Below, one piece after another: positions 44,947 through 53,845 of a stretch of DNA of 64,000 nucleotides; position 1 is the stretch's first letter; the number at the start of each line of letters is the position of its first letter. The DNA is from Sinorhizobium americanum (lineage in GTDB: Bacteria; Pseudomonadota; Alphaproteobacteria; Rhizobiales; Rhizobiaceae): the NCBI RefSeq assembly GCF_001651855.1, contig NZ_LNQC01000080.1, positions 62,001 to 126,000 on the forward strand, in the 5' to 3' direction. The notes beneath the pieces are model-generated. The model saw only the letters and a list, made by a program, of their open reading frames with translations. It had not been told where the DNA came from and did no database searches. A program made the position numbers and the translations under genes.

Positions 44947-46200
44947 TCAATGCGCTACGGCGGCGGCGGCCGCCTCGTCGATGAGCCGCCCGGTGCGGAA
45001 GCGCTCGAGCGTCAGCCCCGCTGCGAGCCGGTGCGGCTCCCCGCGTGCGATGAGATGGGCAAAGAGATTGGCCGAGCCCGGCGTCGCCTTGAAGCCGCCC
45101 GTTCCCCAACCGGCATTCAGGTAAAGCCCGGGTACCGGCGTGACACCCTGGATCGGCGAACGATCCTGCGTCACGTCGACGATGCCACCCCACTGCCGCA
45201 TCATCTTGACGCGGCGGAACATCGGGAAGAGCTCGCAGATTGCATCAAGCGTATGCGTGATAATCTGCAGGCCGCCGGTCTGCGAATAGGAATTGTACTG
45301 GTCGGTGCCGGCGCCGATGACGAACTCGCCCTTGTCGGATTGCGAAATATAGGCGTGCACCGAGTTCGACATCACCACGCAGGGGAAGATCGGCTTCAAC
45401 GGCTCGGAGACCAGCGCCTGCAGCGGCTGACTCTGCAGCGGCACGCGCACGTCGGCCATCTGCATCAGCACCGAACTATGGCCGGCTGCGGAAATGCCGA
45501 CCTTCTTCGCGCCGATGAAGCCGCGATTGGTGTCGACGCCGGTGACCCGGCCGGTTTCGTCGCGACGGATGCCGGTCACTTCGCAGTTCTGGATGATGTG
45601 CACGCCACGGTCCGAGGCCGCACGCGCATAGCCCCAGGCAACCGCATCATGACGCGCCGTGCCGCCGCGTCGCTGCAGTGCGGCACCGTTGATCGGGTAG
45701 CGGGCGGTCTTGGCAATATCGAGCGGCGGGCAATACGCCTTTGCCTGCTCCGGCGTCAGCCAGTCGTTGTCGATGCCGTAGAGCCGGTTGGCATTGATGT
45801 GCCGCTTGAAGGACTGCTGATCGTGAATATTGTGCGACAGCATCATTACGCCGCGCGGCGAGTACATGACGTTGTAGTTCAGGTCCTGCGACAGGTTTTC
45901 CCAGAGCTTCAACGAATGCTCGTAAATGTCCATGCTCTCTTCATAGAGATAGTTGGACCGGATGATTGTCGTGTTGCGGCCGGTATTGCCGCCGCCGATC
46001 CATCCCTTTTCAAGCACGGCGACATTGGTGATGCCGTGCTCCTTGGCAAGATAATAGGCTGCCCCAAGGCCATGCCCGCCGCCGCCGATGATGATCACAT
46101 CATAGTGCGGGCGTGGCTCCGGCGAGGCCCAGTGGGGGCCCCAGCCCTTGTGGCCGCGCAGTGCCTCGCGCGCCACGGCGAAAACAGAATATTTGCGCAT
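44947..46200 (-). CDS. soxB: Sarcosine oxidase beta subunit
   Basis: 417-residue FAD subunit that oxidises the sarcosine methyl group. The dinucleotide site is VIIIGGGGHGLGAAYYLAKE (residues 35-54), and the RHDAVAWGYAR segment holds His184, the likely FMN attachment site. The C-terminus has GWGTGGFKATPGSANLFAHL, the glycine-rich FAD contact. It opens the soxBDAG operon, whose control region is the 339-bp gap to rpsU. In rhizobia this operon serves betaine and sarcosine catabolism. Confidence 0.95.
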   Translation of the reverse strand: MRKYSVFAVAREALRGHKGWGPHWASPEPRPHYDVIIIGGGGHGLGAAYYLAKEHGITNVAVLEKGWIGGGNTGRNTTIIRSNYLYEESMDIYEHSLKLWENLSQDLNYNVMYSPRGVMMLSHNIHDQQSFKRHINANRLYGIDNDWLTPEQAKAYCPPLDIAKTARYPINGAALQRRGGTARHDAVAWGYARAASDRGVHIIQNCEVTGIRRDETGRVTGVDTNRGFIGAKKVGISAAGHSSVLMQMADVRVPLQSQPLQALVSEPLKPIFPCVVMSNSVHAYISQSDKGEFVIGAGTDQYNSYSQTGGLQIITHTLDAICELFPMFRRVKMMRQWGGIVDVTQDRSPIQGVTPVPGLYLNAGWGTGGFKATPGSANLFAHLIARGEPHRLAAGLTLERFRTGRLIDEAAAAAVAH

Positions 46201-46539
46201 CCGCCTGCTACTCCATGAACCTCAAAAAACTTGTCCGTCGGCGTTAGAAATCGCAAATCCGGTGACGGCGCAACGTTTCTTTTGCGACGCGATCCGGCGG
46301 ACTTGGTCGGAGTTGCGACATGGGCGACAAACGGCGACAAGCATTCAGGGGCGCGATCGCTTCTTCTCTCCCGCTGCGGCGCATTTTTGCCGGCAGCTCC
46401 GATGTCGCCGCTGGACTTTCGGCCCGTCATCTGGTATCCGCTCCTCTAATCGTAGAGCTGTCGGCTCAGCGAACGCAGACTTATTGCCTCCCAAACCTGA
46501 CGGTGAGGCTACCAACTCGAACAAAGGAACGGGATTCAC
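46201..46539. other. Divergent intergenic region between soxB and rpsU
   Basis: 339 bp with no supported gene. It holds three GCGACA blocks at 46315, 46324 and 46334, with a fourth partial one near 46284, which may be activator sites for sox. A ribosome binding site (AAAGGA) for rpsU lies at 46522-46527. No other hairpin with a T-run was seen. Confidence 0.5.
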
Positions 46540-46752
46540 GTGCAGGTACTTGTCCGCGATAACAATGTCGACCAGGCGCTCCGCGCTCTCAAGAAGAAGA
46601 TGCAGCGCGAAGGCATTTTCCGCGAAATGAAGATGCGTGACTTCTACGAAAAGCCGTCCCAGAAGCGTGCGCGCGAAAAGGCCGAGGCCGTCCGCCGCGT
46701 TCGCAAGCTGGCTCGCAAGCGCGCGCAGCGTGAAGGCCTCCTGGCCCGCTGA
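46540..46752 (+). CDS. rpsU: 30S ribosomal protein S21
   Basis: 70-residue small-subunit protein with the conserved start MQVLVRDNNVDQALRALKKKMQREGIFREMK split over the first half and the basic C-terminal tail KPSQKRAREKAEAVRR. It helps the 30S subunit recognise the Shine-Dalgarno region. Translation starts at GTG 46540 (encoding the initiator Met), with AAAGGA upstream. A terminator follows, so it is monocistronic, unlike the rpsU-dnaG-rpoD order of enterobacteria. Confidence 0.97.
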   Translation: MQVLVRDNNVDQALRALKKKMQREGIFREMKMRDFYEKPSQKRAREKAEAVRRVRKLARKRAQREGLLAR

Positions 46753-46787
46753 TTGGTCGTTTTTTCGACGCTTTCCAATGTAAATCG

Positions 46788-46819
46788 TGGCGGGGGCGAG
46801 GCATCGCCGCCGCCATTTT
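46788..46819 (+). terminator. Terminator of rpsU
   Basis: TGGCGGGGGCGA (46788-46799) pairs with TCGCCGCCGCCA (46804-46815) at 11 of 12 positions, followed by TTTT. The very GC-rich stem compensates for the short T-run. Confidence 0.65.
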
Positions 46820-47013
46820 GATATGGACACCCTGTCCGTCGGCAGTTTAGCGTGACTGCCGCATCAGTTGGCGACGGTCAGCCGCCCGGAAACAGGCCGG
46901 TTGGTTCAGCCGAGGCGCTCATTGAGCCCCGGAGCCCCCGCGCCTTCGCCGCTCTCCGTAAAGGAAAGCACTGGGACCTGTCGCTTGAGGGATCGACTTT
47001 GACACTTGCTGCC

Positions 47014-47889
47014 ATGACTGCGGACGTCTCCGGTTTCACCGTCCAAGAGGCGCAACGCCGCCACCAGCGCAATCCGAAGCTTGCCGCCATGCTGATACTC
47101 GGCTCGGCTCTGCTGCTTGCCGGATGCCAGACCGACAACGCCTCCGAATCGATGATCCGCGTAGAGCGGGCGCAGGGCTCGGAGGAGAATATAGCGTCGC
47201 TGTCGAGCGTCATCGCCTCCAATCCGAGCGACCCGGAAGCCTATAATGTGCGCGGTTCGGCATATGGCCGCGCCGGCGAATTCCGCCGGGCGCTTGCCGA
47301 CTTCGACCAGGCGATCAAGCTCAATCCGAGCTTCTACCAGGCCTATGCCAATCGCGGGCTCGTCCATCGCAACATGGGCGACCAGCAGGCCGCGCTTGCC
47401 GATTACAATGCGGCGCTGCAGCTCAACGCAAATTACGACGTCGCCTATATCGGCCGCGGCAATCTCTACCGCCAGGCCAACCAGCTCGACCCTGCCCTCA
47501 ATGATTTCAGCAAGGCAATCCAGCTCGACACCACCGATCCCCGCGCCTACCACAATCGCGGTTTGATCTATCAGGCGCGCAACGATCACGCCAAGGCGAT
47601 CGAGGATTTCTCGACGGCGATCTCGCTGTCGCCGAGCTCGGCCGAGCCCTATAACGGCCGCGGCATTTCCTATGCGGCGCAAGGCGACGACGACAACGCC
47701 TTCTCGGATTTCAACACCGCCATCAACCTCAACGGTAAGCTCGCAGAATCCTGGGCGAACCAGGCGCTGATCTACGAGCGCCGAGGCGAGAAGGCCAAGG
47801 CGCAGAAGTCCTATTCCCACGCGCTGCAGCTCGATCCGAAGTACGAACCGGCCCGCGCCGGGCTGGAGCGCGTCAAGGCGATGTCCTGA
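47014..47889 (+). CDS. TPR-repeat lipoprotein
   Basis: 291 residues from ATG 47014. A hydrophobic segment AAMLILGSALLLAGC ends in a lipobox with Cys38, so the protein is probably lipid-anchored. Six tetratricopeptide repeats follow, each ending in a motif such as ALADFDQAIKLNPSF. The first half of the N-terminus (MTADVSGFTVQEAQRRHQRNPK, in two parts) is unusually long before the signal. A TTG at 46999 with GAGGGA 6 nt upstream is a possible start with better spacing. Resembles NlpI-type scaffold lipoproteins, but the partner is unknown. Confidence 0.85.
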   Translation: MTADVSGFTVQEAQRRHQRNPKLAAMLILGSALLLAGCQTDNASESMIRVERAQGSEENIASLSSVIASNPSDPEAYNVRGSAYGRAGEFRRALADFDQAIKLNPSFYQAYANRGLVHRNMGDQQAALADYNAALQLNANYDVAYIGRGNLYRQANQLDPALNDFSKAIQLDTTDPRAYHNRGLIYQARNDHAKAIEDFSTAISLSPSSAEPYNGRGISYAAQGDDDNAFSDFNTAINLNGKLAESWANQALIYERRGEKAKAQKSYSHALQLDPKYEPARAGLERVKAMS

Positions 47890-47913
47890 GACCGCCGCCG
47901 TTTTCTTCGAAAC

Positions 47914-47942
47914 GCCCGCGACTATTGTCGCGGGCTTTTTTT
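47914..47942 (+). terminator. Rho-independent terminator of the TPR lipoprotein
   Basis: GCCCGCGAC (47914-47922) pairs perfectly with GTCGCGGGC (47927-47935) around a 4-nt loop, followed by seven T residues. Confidence 0.9.
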
Positions 47943-48044
47943 GTTTGGGGCCTCAACGTTGGTCGCGGCCCGCCAGATCGGCGATTGCGGAACCATCACA
48001 GGCCCAATCCGTTTGACCAGAGCTTCCAAACGGAGATCTGAGCC

Positions 48045-48518
48045 ATGATCAGACAGATTGTCATCGCGGCGGCCGCGCTTGCGGCCCTTTCAGGAACGGC
48101 GCCCGCTCAAAATTATGTGGCGCTCGGTCGCCTTACCTGCGGCTCCGAGGGCGGCACGGGGCTCATCATCACCTCCACCAAGAACCTGATGTGCACGTTC
48201 AAGCCTGCGGATGGATCGCCAGGAGCCGTTTATGCCGGCAAGATCACCAAGATCGGCATCGATATCGGGTCGACCGGCAAGACCGTCATGGTCTGGGACG
48301 TGATGGCGAAGACGGGCACGCCTTTCACCGAATATGCACTGGCCGGCGAATATACCGGTCTCGGTGCCGATGCGAGCTTCGCCGTCGGTGGCGGCGCGAA
48401 GGTCATCGCCGGCGGCACCAACAAGGCCTTCATGCTGCAGCCGATCAACGTCCAGGTCCAGGAGGGCCTGAACGTCGCGCTCGGCATCGACCATCTGGTT
48501 CTGGCGCCCGCGGGCTGA
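48045..48518 (+). CDS. DUF992 family secreted protein
   Basis: 157 residues. The signal peptide MIRQIVIAAAALAALSGTAPAQ is followed by the DUF992 pattern: LGRLTCGSEGGTGLIITSTKNLMC with two cysteines that may form a disulfide, and a glycine-rich beta body (GEYTGLGADASFAVGGGAK). The family is small, periplasmic, common in Rhizobiales and of unknown function. A GGAG lies about 9 nt before the start. Its neighbours give no functional hint. Confidence 0.85.
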   Translation: MIRQIVIAAAALAALSGTAPAQNYVALGRLTCGSEGGTGLIITSTKNLMCTFKPADGSPGAVYAGKITKIGIDIGSTGKTVMVWDVMAKTGTPFTEYALAGEYTGLGADASFAVGGGAKVIAGGTNKAFMLQPINVQVQEGLNVALGIDHLVLAPAG

Positions 48519-48676
48519 TCGCATAAGCGAACAACTGCCGAGGCCTCGTCGGGGCGTCGCAGGTCACTCCTCCAGGCGGTCGATTGAAACTGCGGCGACT
48601 TGCGCGCCAAGGCAAGGCGCGCCACTGTGCTGTTGATCGCCGGGCGACCCGGCGCGACAGCACGATCGGACAGGGG

Positions 48677-49897
48677 ATGAAGGACCAGGCAATCCGCGAC
48701 ATCGTTCTGTGGATGTCGGACGAGGGAATTCGCGGGCTCAAAGAACAGGATCTTCTCGCGGGCTTCTGCGACCGTTGCCACGCCGCCGGCGTTCACGTCG
48801 ACCGCGCACTCGGGCTGATCGACACGCTCCACCCGGAGTTCGAGGGACGCGCCTTCCAGTGGAACAGCGAAAGCGACGAAGTGCCGGACGTCCTGCACTA
48901 CGGCTCGACAACCAGCGGTGAGGCGCTGGCGAACTGGCAACGCTCCCTCTTCTTCCACATGCTTCAGGCAGACGAAACCGAACGGCGCATTCGCCTTGCG
49001 CAGGAACGGCATATCCCCTTCACCACGCTGGACGCGCTCAAGACCGAGGGGCACACCGACTGTGTCGGCTTCATCCACCACTTCACCGACCGCGGCCGCG
49101 TCGGCCAGATGGATTGTTTCTACTCTCACTGGGCGACGAAGAGACGCGCAGGCTTCAGCGACGAGGACCTTAACGTGCTCCGGGCGCTGGTGCCGACGCT
49201 TGCGCTCGCCGTGAAGGCGGCCTCCTGCGTCCGCATCATCGGCACGCTCGCAGACGTATATCTCGGCCAGGACGCCGGGCGGCGGGTGGTCGAGGGCAGC
49301 ATCGAACGGGGAGCGGCCGAGCGCATCGAGGCGGTCATGTGGTTCTCGGACCTGCGCAACTACACGCGCATCGCCGAGAGCATCGCGCCGGAGGAAGTCA
49401 TTCCTTTCCTCAACGACTATTCCGGCACGGTGATCACTGCGATCGAGGAGCATGGCGGCAGCGTGCTGAAGCTGATCGGTGATGGCGTCCTCGCCATTTT
49501 CAACGGCCGCCAGCCCGCCGATGCCTGCAATGCGGCGATCGCCGCAGAGCGACAACTGCGCGTCATGCTCGCCGAGCTGAACGACCGGCGGCTCGACGAG
49601 GGAAAGCCGACCACCGACGTCTATCTCGGTCTGCATATCGGCGAGGTTTTCTACGGAAACATCGGCAGCCAGAACCGGCTCGACTTCACCGTGGTCGGGC
49701 CAGCCGTCAATGAGGTGAGCCGCATCGTTTCGATGTGCCGCTCGGTGGAACGGCACCTCATCATGTCTTCGGAATTCATCGAGGCCTCTCCGGCTGCCCA
49801 CCGCGCCAATGCCGTTTCGCTCGGCCGCTTCGCGCTTCGCGGCGTCACAAGGGCGAAGGAGCTGTTCACCTGGGATCCCGACACGGCGGGAGGTTGA
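48677..49897 (+). CDS. Class III adenylate/guanylate cyclase
   Basis: 406 residues. The N-terminal half (1-205) is an unassigned sensor region with the sequence HYGSTTSGEALANWQRSLFF and no membrane segment. The cyclase domain (about 215-400) has metal ligands Asp225 (MWFSDLRNYT) and Asp269 (LIGDGVLAIF), and a C-terminal VVGPAVNEVSRIV region. These intact residues predict cAMP or cGMP synthesis. It resembles the numerous soluble cyclases of Sinorhizobium. ATG 48677 is preferred because longer in-frame starts add Arg-rich residues. Confidence 0.87.
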   Translation: MKDQAIRDIVLWMSDEGIRGLKEQDLLAGFCDRCHAAGVHVDRALGLIDTLHPEFEGRAFQWNSESDEVPDVLHYGSTTSGEALANWQRSLFFHMLQADETERRIRLAQERHIPFTTLDALKTEGHTDCVGFIHHFTDRGRVGQMDCFYSHWATKRRAGFSDEDLNVLRALVPTLALAVKAASCVRIIGTLADVYLGQDAGRRVVEGSIERGAAERIEAVMWFSDLRNYTRIAESIAPEEVIPFLNDYSGTVITAIEEHGGSVLKLIGDGVLAIFNGRQPADACNAAIAAERQLRVMLAELNDRRLDEGKPTTDVYLGLHIGEVFYGNIGSQNRLDFTVVGPAVNEVSRIVSMCRSVERHLIMSSEFIEASPAAHRANAVSLGRFALRGVTRAKELFTWDPDTAGG

Positions 49898-49914
49898 GTC
49901 CACTGGCGGTACGC

Positions 49915-50060
49915 AGCCTGTCCGAACTGCCCCTCTCCCCGGGTTTACCCCGAGGACTAGCCTCTCCCCGCAGGCGGGGAGGGACTAAGCGTTGCCACGT
50001 CTCACCTTCACCCCGCTTGCGGGGAGAAGGCGCCGGCAGGCCGGATGAGGGGCGGGCAAT
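49915..50060. repeat. Cluster of GC-rich palindromic repeats
   Basis: At least three short hairpins follow one another: CCTCTCCCCGGG with CCCCGAGG, CTCCCCGC-AGGC-GGGGAG, and CCCCGC-TT-GCGGGG. The pattern of clustered CCCC/GGGG palindromes is a typical rhizobial intergenic repeat. It separates the convergent cyclase and pnt units. Confidence 0.65.
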
Positions 50061-50077
50061 TCAAAGTCCATCCCGCC

Positions 50078-51478
50078 TCAGTGGTTGATCGCCTTGACGA
50101 TCTCCTCGGTGACCTTCTTGGCGTCGCCGAGCAGCATCATCGTGCCGTCCTTGTAGAACAGCGTGTTGTCGATGCCGGCATAGCCGGAGCCGAGCGAGCG
50201 CTTGACGAACAGGCAGGTCTTGGCCTTGTCGACGTCGAGGATCGGCATGCCGTAGATCGGCGAGGCCTTGTCATCGCGCGCCGCCGGATTGGTGACGTCG
50301 TTGGCGCCGATGACATAGGCCACATCGGCCTGGGCGAATTCCGAGTTGATGTCCTCGAGCTCGAACACCTCGTCATAGGGGACGTTCGCTTCCGCCAGGA
50401 GCACGTTCATGTGCCCGGGCATGCGGCCGGCAACGGGATGGATGGCGTATTTGACCTCGACGCCGGCCGCCTTCAGCTGGTCGCCCATCTCCCTGAGCGC
50501 ATGCTGCGCCTGCGCCACCGCCATGCCGTAGCCGGGCACGATGATCACCTTCGAGGCGTTCGCCATCAGGAAGGCGGCGTCGTCGGCCGAGCCCTGCTTG
50601 ACGGTCCGCTGGATGCCGTCGTCGCCGCCGGCGGCGGCCGTCTCGCCGCCGAAGCCGCCGAGGATCACCGAGATGAACGAACGGTTCATGCCCTTGCACA
50701 TGATGTAGGAGAGGATCGCACCGGAGGAGCCGACCAGCGCCCCGGTGACGATCAGCGCCAGGTTGCCGAGCGTGAAGCCGATGCCGGCCGCCGCCCAGCC
50801 GGAATAGGAGTTGAGCATCGACACCACCACCGGCATGTCGGCGCCGCCGATCGGGATGATGATCAGCACGCCGAGCGCCAGCGACAGGGCGACGATCAGC
50901 CAGAAGACCGTGGTGCTCTCGGTGAAGACCAGCATGATCACCAGCGCGACGAGCGCCGCCGCAAGGCCGGCATTGACGAGATGGCGTGCCGGCAGGAGGA
51001 TCGGCTTGCCCGACATGCGGCCATCGAGCTTCAGGAAGGCGATGACCGAGCCGGTGAAGGTGATCGCGCCGATGGCGACGCCGAGCGACATTTCGACCAG
51101 CGCCTGCGAATGGATGTCGCCGATGGCGCCGATGCCGAAGCTTTCCGGCGCGTACATCGCCGCGGCCGCCACCATCACGGCAGCGAGACCGACGAGCGAG
51201 TGGAAAGCGGCGACAAGCTGCGGCATCGAGGTCATGGCGATGCGCCGCGCGATGACGGCGCCGACACCGCCGCCGATGGCAAGGCCGACGACGATCATCA
51301 GAAAGCCGCCGATCGACGGCAGGGCGAGCAGCAGCGTCGTGACGATGGCGATCGCCATGCCGATCATGCCGTAGGCATTGCCCCTGCGGCTGGTGGTCGG
51401 ATGCGACAGGCCGCGGAGCGCGATGATGAACAGCACGCCGGAGACGAGATAGAGGAAGGCTGCGAAGTTAGCGTTCAT
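50078..51478 (-). CDS. pntB: NAD(P) transhydrogenase subunit beta
   Basis: 466-residue membrane subunit with multiple transmembrane helices in the first 280 residues and a C-terminal NADP-binding domain III. Domain III shows VPGYGMAVAQAQHALREMGD, AIHPVAGRMPGHMNVLLAEA, VIGANDVTNPAA and FVKRSLGSGYAG. The complex uses the proton gradient to reduce NADP with NADH, supplying NADPH. It lies 10 bp after the alpha-2 gene and is last in the three-gene order. Confidence 0.96.
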   Translation of the reverse strand: MNANFAAFLYLVSGVLFIIALRGLSHPTTSRRGNAYGMIGMAIAIVTTLLLALPSIGGFLMIVVGLAIGGGVGAVIARRIAMTSMPQLVAAFHSLVGLAAVMVAAAAMYAPESFGIGAIGDIHSQALVEMSLGVAIGAITFTGSVIAFLKLDGRMSGKPILLPARHLVNAGLAAALVALVIMLVFTESTTVFWLIVALSLALGVLIIIPIGGADMPVVVSMLNSYSGWAAAGIGFTLGNLALIVTGALVGSSGAILSYIMCKGMNRSFISVILGGFGGETAAAGGDDGIQRTVKQGSADDAAFLMANASKVIIVPGYGMAVAQAQHALREMGDQLKAAGVEVKYAIHPVAGRMPGHMNVLLAEANVPYDEVFELEDINSEFAQADVAYVIGANDVTNPAARDDKASPIYGMPILDVDKAKTCLFVKRSLGSGYAGIDNTLFYKDGTMMLLGDAKKVTEEIVKAINH

Positions 51479-51487
51479 CGGCCCGCC

Positions 51488-51898
51488 TCACTTGTCTTTT
51501 TTCTTGTACATGGCGAGCATCCGCTGGGTGACGAGGAAGCCGCCGAAGATGTTGACCGAGGCGAGCACCAAGGCGACGAAGCCGAAGCCGGTGGCCAGTC
51601 CCGAAGCCGAGATGCCGACCGCCAGGAGCGCGCCGACGACGATCACCGAGGAGATCGCATTGGTGACCGCCATCAGCGGCGTGTGCAGCGCCGGCGTCAC
51701 CGACCAGACGACGTAGTAGCCGACGAAGATCGCCAGCACGAAGATCGCCAGCCGGAAGACGAACGGATCGATCGCCCCGCCGGTGGCGCCATGCGCCACC
51801 GCGCCGGCCGCGTCCGGCACGTATTCGGCCGCCGTCCTGACCGCCTCGACCGCCCGTTCGAGGTCGGTCAGCGCCTTGTCGAGAAGTTCGTTCGCCAT
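51488..51898 (-). CDS. pntAB: NAD(P) transhydrogenase subunit alpha part 2
   Basis: 136-residue membrane part of the split alpha subunit. Hydrophobic helices include FVFRLAIFVLAIFVGYYVVW and further segments with AVTNAISSVIVVGALL. The split alpha subunit is normal for alphaproteobacteria such as Rhodospirillum. The ATG overlaps the stop of the upstream gene by one base, so translation is coupled. Confidence 0.95.
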   Translation of the reverse strand: MANELLDKALTDLERAVEAVRTAAEYVPDAAGAVAHGATGGAIDPFVFRLAIFVLAIFVGYYVVWSVTPALHTPLMAVTNAISSVIVVGALLAVGISASGLATGFGFVALVLASVNIFGGFLVTQRMLAMYKKKDK

Positions 51899-53046
51899 TA
51901 CTTGTCCCCCCCATTCGGGCCGCCGAAGGCCGGATGCACGACCGCACCGCCGTGGGTCAGCGCCGTCGCCTTGACGAGTTCGTCCTCCATGTTCACCGCC
52001 AGCGCTTTCGTTTCCTTCGAGACCATCGTCTCCAGGAAGGTGACGAGGTTCTTGGCATAGAGCAGCGAGGCGGAGGCGGCGATGCGGCCCGGCACGTTGA
52101 GATGGCCGACGACCTTGACGCCGCCGATCTCGACGACCTGGCCGGCTTCGGCGCCTTCGACATTGCCGCCGCGCTCGACGGCAAGGTCGACGACGACCGA
52201 GCCGGGCTTCATCGCATCGAGCATCGCGCGGGTCACCAGCCGCGGCGCCGGCCGGCCGGGGATCAGCGCCGTGGTGATGACGATGTCCTGCTTGGCGATA
52301 TGCTCGGCGACCAGGGCCGCCTGCTTCGCCTGGTAGTCCTTCGACATTTCCTTGGCGTAGCCGCCGGCGGTTTCGGCCGCCTTGAACTCCTCGTCCTCGA
52401 CGGCGATGAACTTGGCGCCGAGCGAGGCGACCTGCTCCTTGGCCGCCGGGCGAACGTCGGTGGCCGATACCATGGCGCCCAAGCGCCGTGCGGTGGCGAT
52501 CGCCTGCAGCCCGGCAACACCGGCGCCCATGACGAACACCTTGGCCGCCGGCACCGTGCCGGCCGCCGTCATCATCATCGGCAGCGCCCGGTCATATTCG
52601 TTGGCCGCGTCGACCACCGCCTGGTAGCCGGCGAGGTTCGCCTGCGAGGACAGCACGTCCATCGACTGCGCCCGGGTGATGCGCGGCATCAGTTCCATGG
52701 CGAAGGCGGTGAGCCCGGCCTCAGCCATCGCGGCGATCGCCGCCTCGTTGCCGTAGGGATCCATGATGGCAATGACGATGGCGCCGGATCGGTAGCCGGT
52801 AACTTCCTCGGCCGTCGGCCGGCGCACCTTGAGGATGACGTCGGCGCTCTTCGCATCGGCGGCCGAGCCGATCCGGGCGCCGGCCTTCTCGAACTCCGCA
52901 TCCGGCACCCGCGAGCGCATGCCCGCCCCGGCTTCAACGACGACGTCGAAGCCGAGCGACTTCAGCTTTTTGACGCTTTCGACGGAAGCCGCGACGCGCG
53001 GCTCGTCGGAATCCGATTCCCGCGCGATAAAAACAATCTGGCTCAA
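51898..53046 (-). CDS. pntAA: NAD(P) transhydrogenase subunit alpha part 1
   Basis: 382-residue NAD(H)-binding subunit (domain I), related to alanine dehydrogenase. It has RESDSDEPRVAASVESVKKL, the substrate-side RITRAQSMDVLSSQANLAGY, and the dinucleotide fold VMGAGVAGLQAIATARRLGA, followed by ATDVRPAAKEQ. Forms the peripheral part of the proton-translocating complex on the cytosolic face. First gene of the pnt operon; the gap to the oxidase subunit gene upstream is 336 bp. Confidence 0.96.
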   Translation of the reverse strand: MSQIVFIARESDSDEPRVAASVESVKKLKSLGFDVVVEAGAGMRSRVPDAEFEKAGARIGSAADAKSADVILKVRRPTAEEVTGYRSGAIVIAIMDPYGNEAAIAAMAEAGLTAFAMELMPRITRAQSMDVLSSQANLAGYQAVVDAANEYDRALPMMMTAAGTVPAAKVFVMGAGVAGLQAIATARRLGAMVSATDVRPAAKEQVASLGAKFIAVEDEEFKAAETAGGYAKEMSKDYQAKQAALVAEHIAKQDIVITTALIPGRPAPRLVTRAMLDAMKPGSVVVDLAVERGGNVEGAEAGQVVEIGGVKVVGHLNVPGRIAASASLLYAKNLVTFLETMVSKETKALAVNMEDELVKATALTHGGAVVHPAFGGPNGGDK

Positions 53047-53382
53047 TACTCCCCCTCTCCGCCCCGCAGCCAGGCCCTCGCTGAATGCGGGTACATGTTC
53101 GATTGCCGAGTCGGCGGCTTGAACCGAGCCGCCCCGAATGCTCGCTCCTTAAACGGATCCGCGATCCAAGGAGAAGCCATGCAGCACTTCAATGCGCTGC
53201 AGCGAGCTTGTGCGGACCAGGGCACGATCGCTGCAGCGACAGGCACTCTTCCTTCGCAGGCAGACCTTGTCCGCCGCCGAAAAACGCTCCTCACGCGGTG
53301 AGGTGAGTCCGGATTGCATCCGGCGACGCAGGCAGGGGCGTCCTCCTCCCCTGCCTACGACAGGAAATGTCGGAAAGGTCGC
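53047..53382. other. Intergenic region upstream of pntAA with a degenerate RIME repeat
   Basis: 336 bp without a supported gene. The segment 53147-53215 is a diverged copy of the palindromic element at 4351: it retains TCCTTAAA, CCAAGGA, CATGCAGCA-TTCAA and CTGCAGCG blocks. Toward 53340 there is a GGCGTCCTCC-rich stretch with no clear motif. The pnt promoter must lie near 53050-53140, but no convincing box was identified. Confidence 0.5.
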
Positions 53383-53607
53383 TCAGCGCAGGAAAAAGTA
53401 GCCGGCGACGTTGAGGAGGATGAACAGCACGAAGGCACTGATGAAGCCCATGGTCGTGAAGAAGCCGGCGGCCATGGCGATCAGCAGGGCAACGCAAAAC
53501 ACCGTGCCGTATTTCGTTGCGTTGAGAAAGAGCGTGTAGGTCTTCTCATGCTCGGAATAGTCCATCGGGGCGCCCGTCTCGGCCGGTCCCGTATGATGCT
53601 CTGCCAT
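53383..53607 (-). CDS. aa3-type cytochrome c oxidase subunit IV
   Basis: 74-residue small membrane protein. A short hydrophilic N-terminus (MAEHHTGPAETGAPMDYSEH) is followed by HEKTYTLFLNATKYGTVFC and two tightly spaced hydrophobic segments ending YFFLR. This matches the bacterial aa3-type oxidase subunit IV family (COX4_pro_2). It is a peripheral oxidase subunit, probably of stabilising role. ATG 53607 is used because CTGGAG repeats upstream include a site. It is upstream of pntAA in the same direction. Confidence 0.87.
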   Translation of the reverse strand: MAEHHTGPAETGAPMDYSEHEKTYTLFLNATKYGTVFCVALLIAMAAGFFTTMGFISAFVLFILLNVAGYFFLR

Positions 53608-53845
53608 CTCCAGTTCTCCAGAATGCTGTGGCACCGCCTTTCGGCGGTTCGCTTTGACCCACTATTCGGAACCGCTCCGCGTGTAACGCGAGAGAGCGGT
53701 CCTTTAGCTTCCGCATACACAAAGCGACGGCCCTTCGCAACGAAAACCCGCCCCGCCAGGCTGCGGCATAGTCGAACGCGCATGCCGGCGAATTGTTTCG
53801 GCGTAGGTAACGCAGGCCTAACGCGAGACGCGCCTAAGCGCCTGG

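Noticed and set aside
46852..47013. Longer N-terminus of the TPR lipoprotein
   Set aside because: The added residues have no signal or family features; the lipobox fits a start at 46999 or 47014.
50045..52060. Long plus-strand frame antisense to the pnt genes
   Set aside because: Low-complexity Arg/Asp-rich translation and no motif; opposite conserved transhydrogenase subunits.
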